DNA of 14,248 nucleotides from Sporisorium sorghi (lineage: Eukaryota > Basidiomycota > Ustilaginomycetes > Ustilaginales > Ustilaginaceae): positions 1 to 14,248 of the forward strand of contig JALCCG010000404.1 of the NCBI GenBank assembly GCA_023212695.1, written 5' to 3'. Every line of letters begins with the position of its first letter. Position 1 is the first letter of the stretch. Positions 7,360-14,248 of the stretch are shown here, in pieces. A model generated the notes under the pieces. The model worked only from the letters and a program-made list of their open reading frames with translations, was not told the origin of the DNA and made no database searches. A program made the position numbers and the translations under genes.

Positions 7360-8502
7360 TCACTTGCCCACGTTGACCTCGGCGATGCGACGGCCACGGC
7401 TGCGTTCAATGTCGAGTCGACCGCGCATTCCCCTGCCCTTATCCTTGCGACGCATCTGGCCGCCGACGCCGTCGCCCATCCCCAACGGAGCCGCGCCGCC
7501 CCACAGAATCTGCAGCGCCGCCTTCACCACATTGACCGGATTCGTCGAGCCGTAGATCGAGGCGCTGAGGTCGGTGATACCAACAGAGCGGCAGATGGCG
7601 TGGATGACGGGCGGCACGCGCAGGCCAAACCCAGCAGGGCGCGGGCGCATCACCACGCGACTCGCTCCCCATTTAGCCTCAACCTGCGTCTCGATGGTGC
7701 GCGAGCCATCGCTGCCCTTGTGGATGCTGACGCTGTCCAGACCCTTCACAGCCTCATGAAAAGCCTTGCGACCCGCTTTGGAGGCGTTGGTGTCCTTGCC
7801 CTCGCCATATCCCACCAAGCCGTTGCCGTTGCCCGCGATGACAAGCGCGTACATGCTCGCGTCCTTGCCCTTGGTGGTCATGTGCACCACGCGCTTGAGC
7901 ACGATCGCGTGGCGGTGCAGATCGCGCACCTCCTTGACCGACAGCGGCGTCACTGTAGAAAGATACTGCTCCGAGTTGACCTCATCCGCGTCTGATCCGG
8001 AGGAAAGCACCAGAGAGTCGGCCGACGGCGGCGTGGGCTCAAACATCTGCGGCTCGTTGAGGAACGTCACCGTCGACGGGTACGGCGTGGTGGTCGTGGG
8101 CGTCGAGCGGATCACGTTGTCCGGGTGCGGATCCAGCACGGGGTCGGCAAAGTGCAGCAGCGAAGGGAAGGCGCGCAGCGTGCTTGAGGGAAAGTCGATG
8201 GGCATGGGCTTGTCGAGCAGCGGCGATGAGGCTGGGATGGTCTTGATGATGGGCTTTTTCGAGGATGAAGAAGAGGCCGGCGAGGACGAAGACGACTGCT
8301 GTTGAATGGCTTGCTTGGAAGAGGACGACGACGACGAGGCGGAGGTCGAATCAGCTTTGTGGGCCGTGGACGAGAAGCATTTTGCACGTATTGATGAGGA
8401 GCAGACTGTGGACTGTGTGATCGTGGACGAGGATGCCGATGTGAGCGACAGGTTCCTCAATAGACCCGTGACGGTCTTGCGGCAGGTATTGGACGACGCC
8501 AT
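7360..8502 (-). CDS. MRPS5: Mitochondrial small-subunit ribosomal protein uS5m
   Basis: uS5 sits in the body of the small ribosomal subunit near the mRNA entry channel and contributes to decoding accuracy; this copy would act in the mitochondrial matrix. The product is 380 aa, intronless, starting at the ATG complementary to 8500-8502. The first 30 residues (MASSNTCRKTVTGLLRNLSL) have basic, hydroxylated and no acidic residues, as expected for a mitochondrial presequence. Residues 55-185 are a Ser/Pro-rich fungal extension with two poly-Ser runs. The uS5 N-terminal dsRBD-like domain covers about 195-265 (VLKRVVHMTTKGKDASMYAL, then GNGNGLVGYGEGKD), and the C-terminal domain about 275-345 (VVMRPRPAGFGLRVPPVI; ICRSVGITDLSASIYGSTNP). 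The tail is basic. Bacterial S5 is about 165 aa; the extra length is the presequence and linker. It is divergently arranged with the RRM gene at 9944. Confidence 0.93.
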   Translation of the reverse strand: MASSNTCRKTVTGLLRNLSLTSASSSTITQSTVCSSSIRAKCFSSTAHKADSTSASSSSSSSKQAIQQQSSSSSPASSSSSKKPIIKTIPASSPLLDKPMPIDFPSSTLRAFPSLLHFADPVLDPHPDNVIRSTPTTTTPYPSTVTFLNEPQMFEPTPPSADSLVLSSGSDADEVNSEQYLSTVTPLSVKEVRDLHRHAIVLKRVVHMTTKGKDASMYALVIAGNGNGLVGYGEGKDTNASKAGRKAFHEAVKGLDSVSIHKGSDGSRTIETQVEAKWGASRVVMRPRPAGFGLRVPPVIHAICRSVGITDLSASIYGSTNPVNVVKAALQILWGGAAPLGMGDGVGGQMRRKDKGRGMRGRLDIERSRGRRIAEVNVGK

Positions 8503-8767
8503 GTTGTTGCGAAGAAGCCAGAGTCGATTCGCGATGGTGATGATCGCCAGATGCTATCAGCGCTGCGCCTGGAATAGGAGTAGGTGAGCGAGCAAGATGT
8601 TGCAACGAGGTGTTGGTGGAAGGGAGAGATCGCAATCAACCGTTGACAGCAGCAACAAGAAGCTTTCGAGGGAAAAAGCCGGCTCTCGATCAAGCGGGAT
8701 TTTCTCTCAGAGAGCTCACAAGAAGAAACCTTCGTCGGGCGAGCAAAGCAAGAAAATCATCGACCCG

Positions 8768-8783
8768 ATTTTGAAGTCAAAAT
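8768..8783. repeat. Inverted repeat ATTTTGA-AG-TCAAAAT
   Basis: Perfect 7-base arms with a 2-base centre, lying 266 bases upstream of the uS5m start in the divergent promoter. The short centre fits a site for a dimeric DNA-binding protein better than an RNA hairpin. The regulator is unknown. Confidence 0.5.
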
Positions 8784-9017
8784 TATGTAAGCATTACACG
8801 ACTCATTCTCGGCATTCTCGCTCTCGCTGCGAAGGTGATGACGCTTCGGTGCTGCACTGCGCATCATGGCCGTGCCAAAGTGTGGCTGGCTGGCTTGCTG
8901 TCGCAGTCAGAGTCTGTCTCCTGTTTCGCTCGTCTACGCGATGCAAGCCTCCTTGCTCTTCAGTTGCAACTTTCTGGATCGAACGGCAGCTAAGCTCGGT
9001 TGTCTTGCAGAGCCGTT

Positions 9018-9048
9018 CGCTGTCGACACTTGAATGCGATTGACAGCG
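9018..9048. repeat. Inverted repeat CGCTGTC / GACAGCG
   Basis: Arms at 9018-9024 and 9042-9048 are perfect complements separated by 17 bases. The half-site TGTC/GACA is shared with the second inverted repeat at 9196-9216 in the same intergenic region, which hints at a common binding factor. Chance is not excluded. Confidence 0.4.
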
Positions 9049-9195
9049 GTGCGACTGTTTGCGGGCTCTGCTGCTGCAAAGACAAAACAAGGTTCAGATT
9101 TACCTTATGGTTTGCGACGTGCAGTTTGTGACACAACAGGAACAAGCTCAATGACGGCTTTCGGCTCATCCGTTGGAGCACGATCGGTGTACATC

Positions 9196-9216
9196 CGACA
9201 GTGTTTGTGACTGTCG
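9196..9216. repeat. Inverted repeat CGACAGT / ACTGTCG
   Basis: Perfect 7-base arms at 9196-9202 and 9210-9216 with a 7-base spacer (gtttgtg). It could be a dimer binding site in the divergent promoter. It lies upstream of the AT-rich patch near 9300 that may carry the TATA element for the RRM gene. Confidence 0.45.
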
Positions 9217-9290
9217 ATGATCGTGGGAAAGGAAGCAAAGGTATGCTCTCACGGTGATAGCCACCGCAGTCTCTCGAGTTGAGAGTAAGT

Positions 9291-9312
9291 TAAAAGTAAA
9301 TTATAATAAATT
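9291..9312 (+). promoter_or_regulatory. AT-rich TATA-like patch upstream of the RRM gene
   Basis: A 22-base AT-rich patch (taaaagtaaattataataaa) stands out from GC-rich surroundings about 640 bases before the RRM gene start. The absence of any ATG downstream of it until the start codon fits transcription beginning near here. This is inference; no initiator can be recognised with confidence. Confidence 0.35.
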
Positions 9313-9943
9313 GGCCGCGCTCGCCTTCCGCCGATCCGCCAAGTTACGCCGTAAATCGCCTTGAGAGCTCAGCGCGGACAGCATCAAATCCCGGCTCCGA
9401 TTCGCAGTTGGCCAGACTCCACATTCGTGTCAGTTGAGTGTGTCACAAGAGTCAATCAACTCCGCTTACCACTTCTCTGTCCTTTCCTCTCTTCCACCAT
9501 CCTCGTTCTTTCTCTCATCCTCATCCGCCACTTCTTCGGCATCAGGGTTTTCTGTTGGTTCTTTGCGGGTATCACGATCTGGTGGCTTTCTCTTTTGGAA
9601 CTCGGTTCGGACTTGTCACGTCGCCTTCACTTTGGAACACTTCGCCACGGGTCGATCGGTGCTTCTCGTCGCACCATTCCAATTCTCTCTCACTTTTGCT
9701 TCGTAGCCACCTACCACATCGTTTACTCGCATCTGGACCTCTCACAACCGCTCCCACTGCTGCAGATAATCCTACACCTTGCACTGCCCGTATACACGCA
9801 CGCACCAGGGCACCCAAACACAAGGGCTTCATCCCAGCTTCTCCCTGATCACTCGCCAAGCGTCCAAAAGTTTTGCCCGGCCACATCCACTAGAGTGACA
9901 TCTTTCGCCATCTCTCGTCTGGCTTGCGGCCTCTTCTTTCACC

Positions 9944-12900
9944 ATGTCGGCCAACACATGCGGCAATTCCTCCGACATCGCTTCAGGCGCCGCAACACAG
10001 ACATCGACATCACCCTTCTCTCCGCATGCCACAGCCTTTGGCCCCTCATCCAACATGCCCTTGGACCCATCAAGTCGCATCCACGGCATCACATCCGACG
10101 GCCAATCGCTCAGCAGTCGCGCCAGCTCTTTCACTTCCTCGGCTCATGATCACACATCAACAGCTGGACCCAAAGGAATGTCGATAGCCACGTCGCTTCA
10201 TTCATCCAACTCTACCTTGCCAGCCTCTCCTTTCTCGAACGCAGATGCAACACCCTCATCCGCGGGCCTGTACAGCTTCAGCGATCGCATCCGAAACAGC
10301 AGCGACCATTCTCGTCAGAGCAGCGTCGGCGCCATCTCCAACCTCAGCGCCAGCTCAGCTGCTGCCGCTGCCCTCGCTTCTCGTCGTACGCAATCGCCGC
10401 TCGCACCCAACGCTGTCGATTCGCTCGCTCAATCTCAATCATCTATCCTCAGCGCGCGCTCCCCCACTTCTCTTGCGCCACCCACTGCACCAGACCACCA
10501 GCCACGTCGCCTTTCTTCATTTGGGCAGCGCAACGACTCTCCCTCCTTGGTGCTTCCCGATGCGGCGGCCAACGGCAGCGCAAGGCCACCTTTTGGACGA
10601 CAATCCTTCTCCGATGGCCCTTCCACATCAACTGCCAACCTGCTTTCTGCTGATCTCGCACCAACGTCCATGGATGTACGCTCGGGCTCCTTTTCCGGCA
10701 CCTTCACCAACAACGATGCCGTCAGCCCGCTGCCGCAACATCCTTCTTCGCTCCATGCTGGCCTCTCTGATCCGTCTCTGGCCAATTCCGCGCCCACGAC
10801 CGGCCCTCTTTCCGCCTCCGATCCTCGCACACAGCTGCTCGTCTCCAACTTGCCCTACCGCGTAAGATGGCAGGACCTCAAGGATCTCTTTCGCAAGGCC
10901 GGCACCGTGCTTCGTGCCGACGTTTCCCTCAGTCCCGACAATCGAAGTCGAGGCTACGGCACCGTGCTCATGGCCACCGAGCAGGATGCCGTCAAAGCCG
11001 CCGACATGCTCGGAGGTTTCACCTGGCAGGGCAGAACGCTCGATGTGCGTGTGGATCGCAGTGGGACGCTGGTGGGCGTAGCTGGCAGTGCAGTCCTGCC
11101 TACGATTGCTTCCAACGGCGCTGGCAGTGGAGCTGCTCCCTCCCCGAACGCCTTTGCAAATGGTCAGATGCCACCAAACGCCGCCAATGCTTTTGCCTTT
11201 GATCCAAGTGCTGGGGGGCACTCATTCCTCGGCGTTCCGGGTGGAAGTTTGAATGGAGCGCAAGGTCACTCGCCTGGAAGTCTTTCTGGTGCCGCTTCTC
11301 CCTCCGCCCTCTCTCCTCTGGCCCGCGCAGCCGACTATTCACAATCAACATCGACACGCGCCTCTTTCTCCGCTCATCCGGACGCAGGCCTTGCTGCCAG
11401 CAACAGCCATGACTCCGAGCTCGAACGAGCCATGATGCATGGCTCAGGTCTGTCCGGACCTTCTGGCTCTGGCACTGGAACACCCAACCGCCAACGCCCT
11501 GGCTCCAACTTTGATGCTGGTTTTGGCGGACCGCCGCAACATCGCGCCGTCTCTGCTGTCCAGTCGCTCGCTTCCAGCTCCGTAAACTCTCGACGAGGCT
11601 CTGACGTTGGCAGCGTCACCGGCAGCAGCTCTCCCTTGCCTGGCGTCTGGGGCTCCAGCATCAACGACGCGGCTGCCGGCATGTATTCGCCGAATGCAGG
11701 CGGGTCGTCGGTGCCCACCGGCTTTCCGGGCGCTCCTGCGATGGCACCGTGGCCCGCTGGACCCGCCTCGTTTGGAGGCCAAGTCACAGGCACGATGCAG
11801 TCGCAGCCGTTTCCTTCGCAGATGCCTACCACCTCGTACGCAGGCAGAGTGCTCTTTGTCGGCAACCTGCCCTTCCACTGCCAGTGGCAAGACCTCAAGG
11901 ACCTCTTCCGTGCAGCAGGCAACATTCAACGAGCCGATGTCGCCATCGGGCCAGACGGTCGAAGTCGAGGCTTTGGAACCGTCTTGTTTGCAACGCAGGA
12001 GGATGCTCAAAACGCAGTGCGCCTCTATCACGGCTACGAATACAGTGGTCGGACGCTGAAGGTCCACTTTGACCGCTTCGCGGCGCAGAACGGACCTGCG
12101 GTTGGCACGCCCGGCAATCCAGCTCAGTACACTGGCGCCTTTGCTGCTGCCGCTCTGCCTTCTCACATGACCAACAACATCCGACCTCCTCCCGTTGTTT
12201 CGACCATGCACAACCAAGCAGCCATGCAAGGTGGGTTTGGTCAACAGCAATACGCGCATCAGTCGATGCAGCAGCAGCAGCAGCAGCAGCAACAGCAGAG
12301 AAACAATGTCTTTGGAATGGCACAACAGCAGGGACAGGCCTCGTTCGGTCAGGCGGCGACGTTCCAGCCCCAATACCCAGCATCGCAACCGTTCTCGTCG
12401 CTGTACCAGCAGCCTCCTCTACAGCAACAACCGCAGCAGCACAGATTCGGACAGCTGTCACAGCAGCAGCAACAGCCGTCGAATCAGATGGCATCGGGCT
12501 TCTACGCATTTGCCGATGCTGGCAGATCGCTGCAGGGAAGCTCCTCCCACCAACCAGCCTCGGGTTTCAGCAGCTTGGACGATGCTGCGCACCAACAACA
12601 GAGCGAAGGTGACGCGATCACGAGTGGAACCGATCGCCGAGGCTCGACCGCCAAGCCTTTTGGCCGCTTTTCACAGTCCGACGATGCCGAAGACACAGCG
12701 GCAGCAGCATCTGCTCGCGGCGGTGGCGACGGCAGCGACGAGTACGAGGGCATGTCGATCACGCTGCCTGCCAACGGCTTCGGTGCTGCTTCGTCGTATC
12801 TGCCCTCTGATCTCATGTCTCCCGGTCTGATCACGCCCGCTGCACCGACGACGTCGAGCAATGCGCATCCAGGTCGCATTCAACTACCGTCGGCCAACTT

Positions 12901-14143
12901 TGCGAATAGCTTTGGCGCCGCGTTGGCCGGTGTACCCGCAGATCCGATGAGTCCCATGACCGCACGCATGCAGGTGCCCATGACGCCCGGCATGCCAGGA
13001 TTCACGTTTCACCAAGTGCCACAGACGCCTCCGCTGTATCCGCAGTTCCTCAGCCCGGGCTTGGGACCGTTCAGTCCCACGGTGGGTGGCAGCTCGCAGA
13101 TGGGCGGCGGTCCCGAAGGCCAAAGGGGTATGGTTGGTGGTGATTATATGAATGCGGCGACAACTGGCGTGCCGTACAATGTGCCCGTTGCGCTGACGCC
13201 GGGTGCTCCGATTGGGTACAATCCCATGTTCCCCACGGCGGCGGCCAGCTACGGGCAGCAGCAGCCGGCGACGCCACACTGGTCGCAGACGTCGGGACCG
13301 CGTCGGGGTGGTGGCAGCGGCGGAAGCCGGGCATCCGTGCGCCAAGCTATCGGCGCACGCAGCAATGCTGAGGAAGAGGAGGACGAAATGGTGGAGGGCA
13401 ATCGTGCGGCGATCGCCAAGACGCCAGGGGCGGGGCCGCGTCGGCCTTCGCATGCAGGCGTTGGCGGTCAGAAGGTGCCTTCGCGACGAGCTTCTGATGA
13501 GACGCCGCCGGATGCGGGTGAGCCTTCGCAAACGGATGGCTATCCTTTCCCCTTGGTGGCCGCGGGGACTATGTCGCATTTGACTAGAAGGGCGTCGACG
13601 AACTCGCCGGCGCAGACGCCGCTTGCTGGTCCTGCAGGGTCAAGTACAGGCAATGCAAAGCCGGACTCAGCGCCGATTGGTGTGCTGCCAAGCAAGCCGC
13701 TCGGGGTGATGAGCACGGAGGAGTTGGCCAACACGATTGCGCGGCTGAGTGTCAAGGGCACCGCGCTGGCGAGGGAGTCGAACTCGCGGCGCAGCCTCAG
13801 CATGACTGCGGAGCGCAGTGCGGCGGCGTCGGCGATGGCCAAGTTGAGGGGCGAAGTGGGGGGAACGACGCCGCCGGCTGTGCAGGATGAAGAGGGGAGT
13901 GCTGCGAGGGGTGTCGGGCTTGGGGCTGCTTTTGGCGAGACGGCGTCGTCTCCCGCCCGTTTGGGGTTGTCGGGGAGGGTGGGCTCGAGCGGCATGAAGG
14001 AGTCGAGTCCGCTTGCTCAATCTGAAGTCGAGGCGGGAAAGCAGGAGCTGTTCGGGCTGCGCATGTCGAACAGCGCTCTGGAGGCGGCGCGCAACGGGTC
14101 TGCGTTGGATACGGACGATGTGAGCGGTAGTGCGAGTGGCTAA
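9944..14143 (+). CDS. Two-RRM RNA-binding protein (Gbp2/Hrb1/hnRNP M-like) with prion-like and disordered regions
   Basis: Probably an mRNA-binding protein of nucleus and/or cytoplasm; the RRMs most resemble those of yeast Gbp2/Hrb1 (mRNA export adaptors) and hnRNP M. The gene is intronless, 1399 aa. The start at 9944 has A at -3 and is the first ATG after about 700 bases. Residues 1-290 are Ser/Ala/Pro-rich. RRM1 covers about 296-372, with RNP2 LLVSNL and RNP1 RGYGTVLM. RRM2 covers about 634-710, with RNP2 LFVGNL and RNP1 RGFGTVLF. Both share the WQDLKDLFR helix and RADV strand. A Gln/Asn-rich stretch follows (about 750-880), including ten Gln at 12269-12298. A block near 1000-1046 is dense in SP/TP and MTPG/SPG motifs (PQTPPLYPQFLSPGLGPFSP). 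An acidic cluster (EEEEDE) lies near 1145, and a likely helix (STEELANTIARLSV) near 1255-1270. The Arg/Gly- or Arg/Ser-rich N-terminus of Gbp2 is not seen, so orthology is not claimed. Confidence 0.85.
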   Translation: MSANTCGNSSDIASGAATQTSTSPFSPHATAFGPSSNMPLDPSSRIHGITSDGQSLSSRASSFTSSAHDHTSTAGPKGMSIATSLHSSNSTLPASPFSNADATPSSAGLYSFSDRIRNSSDHSRQSSVGAISNLSASSAAAAALASRRTQSPLAPNAVDSLAQSQSSILSARSPTSLAPPTAPDHQPRRLSSFGQRNDSPSLVLPDAAANGSARPPFGRQSFSDGPSTSTANLLSADLAPTSMDVRSGSFSGTFTNNDAVSPLPQHPSSLHAGLSDPSLANSAPTTGPLSASDPRTQLLVSNLPYRVRWQDLKDLFRKAGTVLRADVSLSPDNRSRGYGTVLMATEQDAVKAADMLGGFTWQGRTLDVRVDRSGTLVGVAGSAVLPTIASNGAGSGAAPSPNAFANGQMPPNAANAFAFDPSAGGHSFLGVPGGSLNGAQGHSPGSLSGAASPSALSPLARAADYSQSTSTRASFSAHPDAGLAASNSHDSELERAMMHGSGLSGPSGSGTGTPNRQRPGSNFDAGFGGPPQHRAVSAVQSLASSSVNSRRGSDVGSVTGSSSPLPGVWGSSINDAAAGMYSPNAGGSSVPTGFPGAPAMAPWPAGPASFGGQVTGTMQSQPFPSQMPTTSYAGRVLFVGNLPFHCQWQDLKDLFRAAGNIQRADVAIGPDGRSRGFGTVLFATQEDAQNAVRLYHGYEYSGRTLKVHFDRFAAQNGPAVGTPGNPAQYTGAFAAAALPSHMTNNIRPPPVVSTMHNQAAMQGGFGQQQYAHQSMQQQQQQQQQQRNNVFGMAQQQGQASFGQAATFQPQYPASQPFSSLYQQPPLQQQPQQHRFGQLSQQQQQPSNQMASGFYAFADAGRSLQGSSSHQPASGFSSLDDAAHQQQSEGDAITSGTDRRGSTAKPFGRFSQSDDAEDTAAAASARGGGDGSDEYEGMSITLPANGFGAASSYLPSDLMSPGLITPAAPTTSSNAHPGRIQLPSANFANSFGAALAGVPADPMSPMTARMQVPMTPGMPGFTFHQVPQTPPLYPQFLSPGLGPFSPTVGGSSQMGGGPEGQRGMVGGDYMNAATTGVPYNVPVALTPGAPIGYNPMFPTAAASYGQQQPATPHWSQTSGPRRGGGSGGSRASVRQAIGARSNAEEEEDEMVEGNRAAIAKTPGAGPRRPSHAGVGGQKVPSRRASDETPPDAGEPSQTDGYPFPLVAAGTMSHLTRRASTNSPAQTPLAGPAGSSTGNAKPDSAPIGVLPSKPLGVMSTEELANTIARLSVKGTALARESNSRRSLSMTAERSAAASAMAKLRGEVGGTTPPAVQDEEGSAARGVGLGAAFGETASSPARLGLSGRVGSSGMKESSPLAQSEVEAGKQELFGLRMSNSALEAARNGSALDTDDVSGSASG
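12269..12298 (+). repeat. CAG/CAA poly-glutamine tract
   Basis: Ten consecutive glutamine codons (seven CAG, one CAA, two CAG) inside the Gln-rich region of the RRM protein. Further CAG/CAA clusters occur at about 12313-12330 and 12406-12478. Such tracts vary in length between strains and often promote condensate formation in RNA-binding proteins. Confidence 0.9.
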
Positions 14144-14172
14144 CGTGCATAGAGTTGAGAGGGATTGTATAT

Positions 14173-14173
<1 letters not shown>

Positions 14174-14248
<75 letters not shown>
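14174..14248. repeat. Poly-T homopolymer of 75 bases at the window end
   Basis: The last 75 bases are all T, starting 30 bases after the RRM gene stop codon. A clean run of this length with no interruption, at the very edge of the sequence, most likely marks an assembly or contig end or a homopolymer artefact. A true genomic T tract is possible. It is in the wrong orientation to be a poly(A) tail of the preceding gene. Confidence 0.9.

Larger units (their letters stand above)
8503..9943. promoter_or_regulatory. Divergent intergenic region between uS5m and the RRM gene
   Basis: This 1441-base stretch separates two start codons facing away from each other, so it holds both promoters and leaders. 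No gene was found in it. Notable content: an inverted repeat at 8768-8783, inverted repeats at 9018-9048 and 9196-9216, an AT-rich TATA-like patch near 9291-9312, and a pyrimidine-rich leader from about 9400 to 9943. On the uS5m side, the minus strand has no ATG between 8503 and about 8757, which supports the 8502 start. A long open frame at 9361-10149 has no ATG before 9957 and is not called. Confidence 0.65.

Noticed and set aside
9090..9110. A tRNA-like T-loop (ggttcagattt).
   Set aside because: It lacks the invariant T-loop positions, and no acceptor stem or A box pairs with it.
9361..10149. Open frame of about 260 codons with hydrophobic stretches, overlapping the start of the RRM gene.
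   Set aside because: It begins with TTG, has no ATG before 9957, shows no domain, and is explained by a pyrimidine-rich leader being rich in Leu/Ser/Pro codons.
11444..12388. A 314-codon antisense frame inside the RRM gene.
   Set aside because: It lies opposite RRM2 and the poly-Gln tract; poly-Leu arises from reversed CAG repeats.
14174..14248. Poly-T as the poly(A) tail of a retrocopy.
   Set aside because: The adjacent gene is on the opposite strand sense for such a tail, and no retroelement sequence is visible before the window ends.

Overview
The window looks like nuclear DNA of a smut fungus (Ustilaginales: an Ustilago, Sporisorium or Pseudozyma-type basidiomycete). Reasons: two very long, intronless, GC-rich reading frames for eukaryotic proteins with large disordered serine/proline/glutamine-rich stretches; pyrimidine-rich leaders; a nuclear gene for a mitochondrial ribosomal protein with a targeting peptide; and a small gene split by uniform introns of about 70 bases with CTGAC branch sites. 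No bacterial, phage, transposon or CRISPR feature was found. Genus-level placement is inference.

Layout. 1-489: upstream and leader region of the first gene, with a CACGTG box, a CTGA tandem repeat and a 7-codon upstream ORF. 490-5490 (+): exocyst subunit Sec8, 1666 aa, with a disordered N-terminal extension of about 400 residues. 5491-5687: short convergent 3' region. 5688-6376 (-): a small protein of about 62 aa, reconstructed here from eight mini-exons (one of 12 bases) and seven introns of 67-79 bases; it reads as a Tudor/SH3-like beta-barrel protein, possibly of the hypervirulence-associated (HVA1/DUF2945) type. 6377-7359: promoter of that gene and the 3' flank of the next, including an A/T-only tract. 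7360-8502 (-): mitochondrial ribosomal protein uS5m. 8503-9943: divergent promoter and a long leader lacking any ATG. 9944-14143 (+): a 1399-aa protein with two Gbp2/Hrb1/hnRNP M-like RRM domains, a glutamine-rich prion-like stretch and a long disordered tail. The window ends in 75 consecutive T residues, probably an assembly edge.

The genes are unrelated housekeeping neighbours (vesicle tethering, mitochondrial translation, mRNA binding), not a pathway cluster. The most interesting item is the micro-exon gene, which is invisible to simple ORF finding because no exon is longer than 54 bases. All family assignments come from reading motifs by eye; no database search was run.
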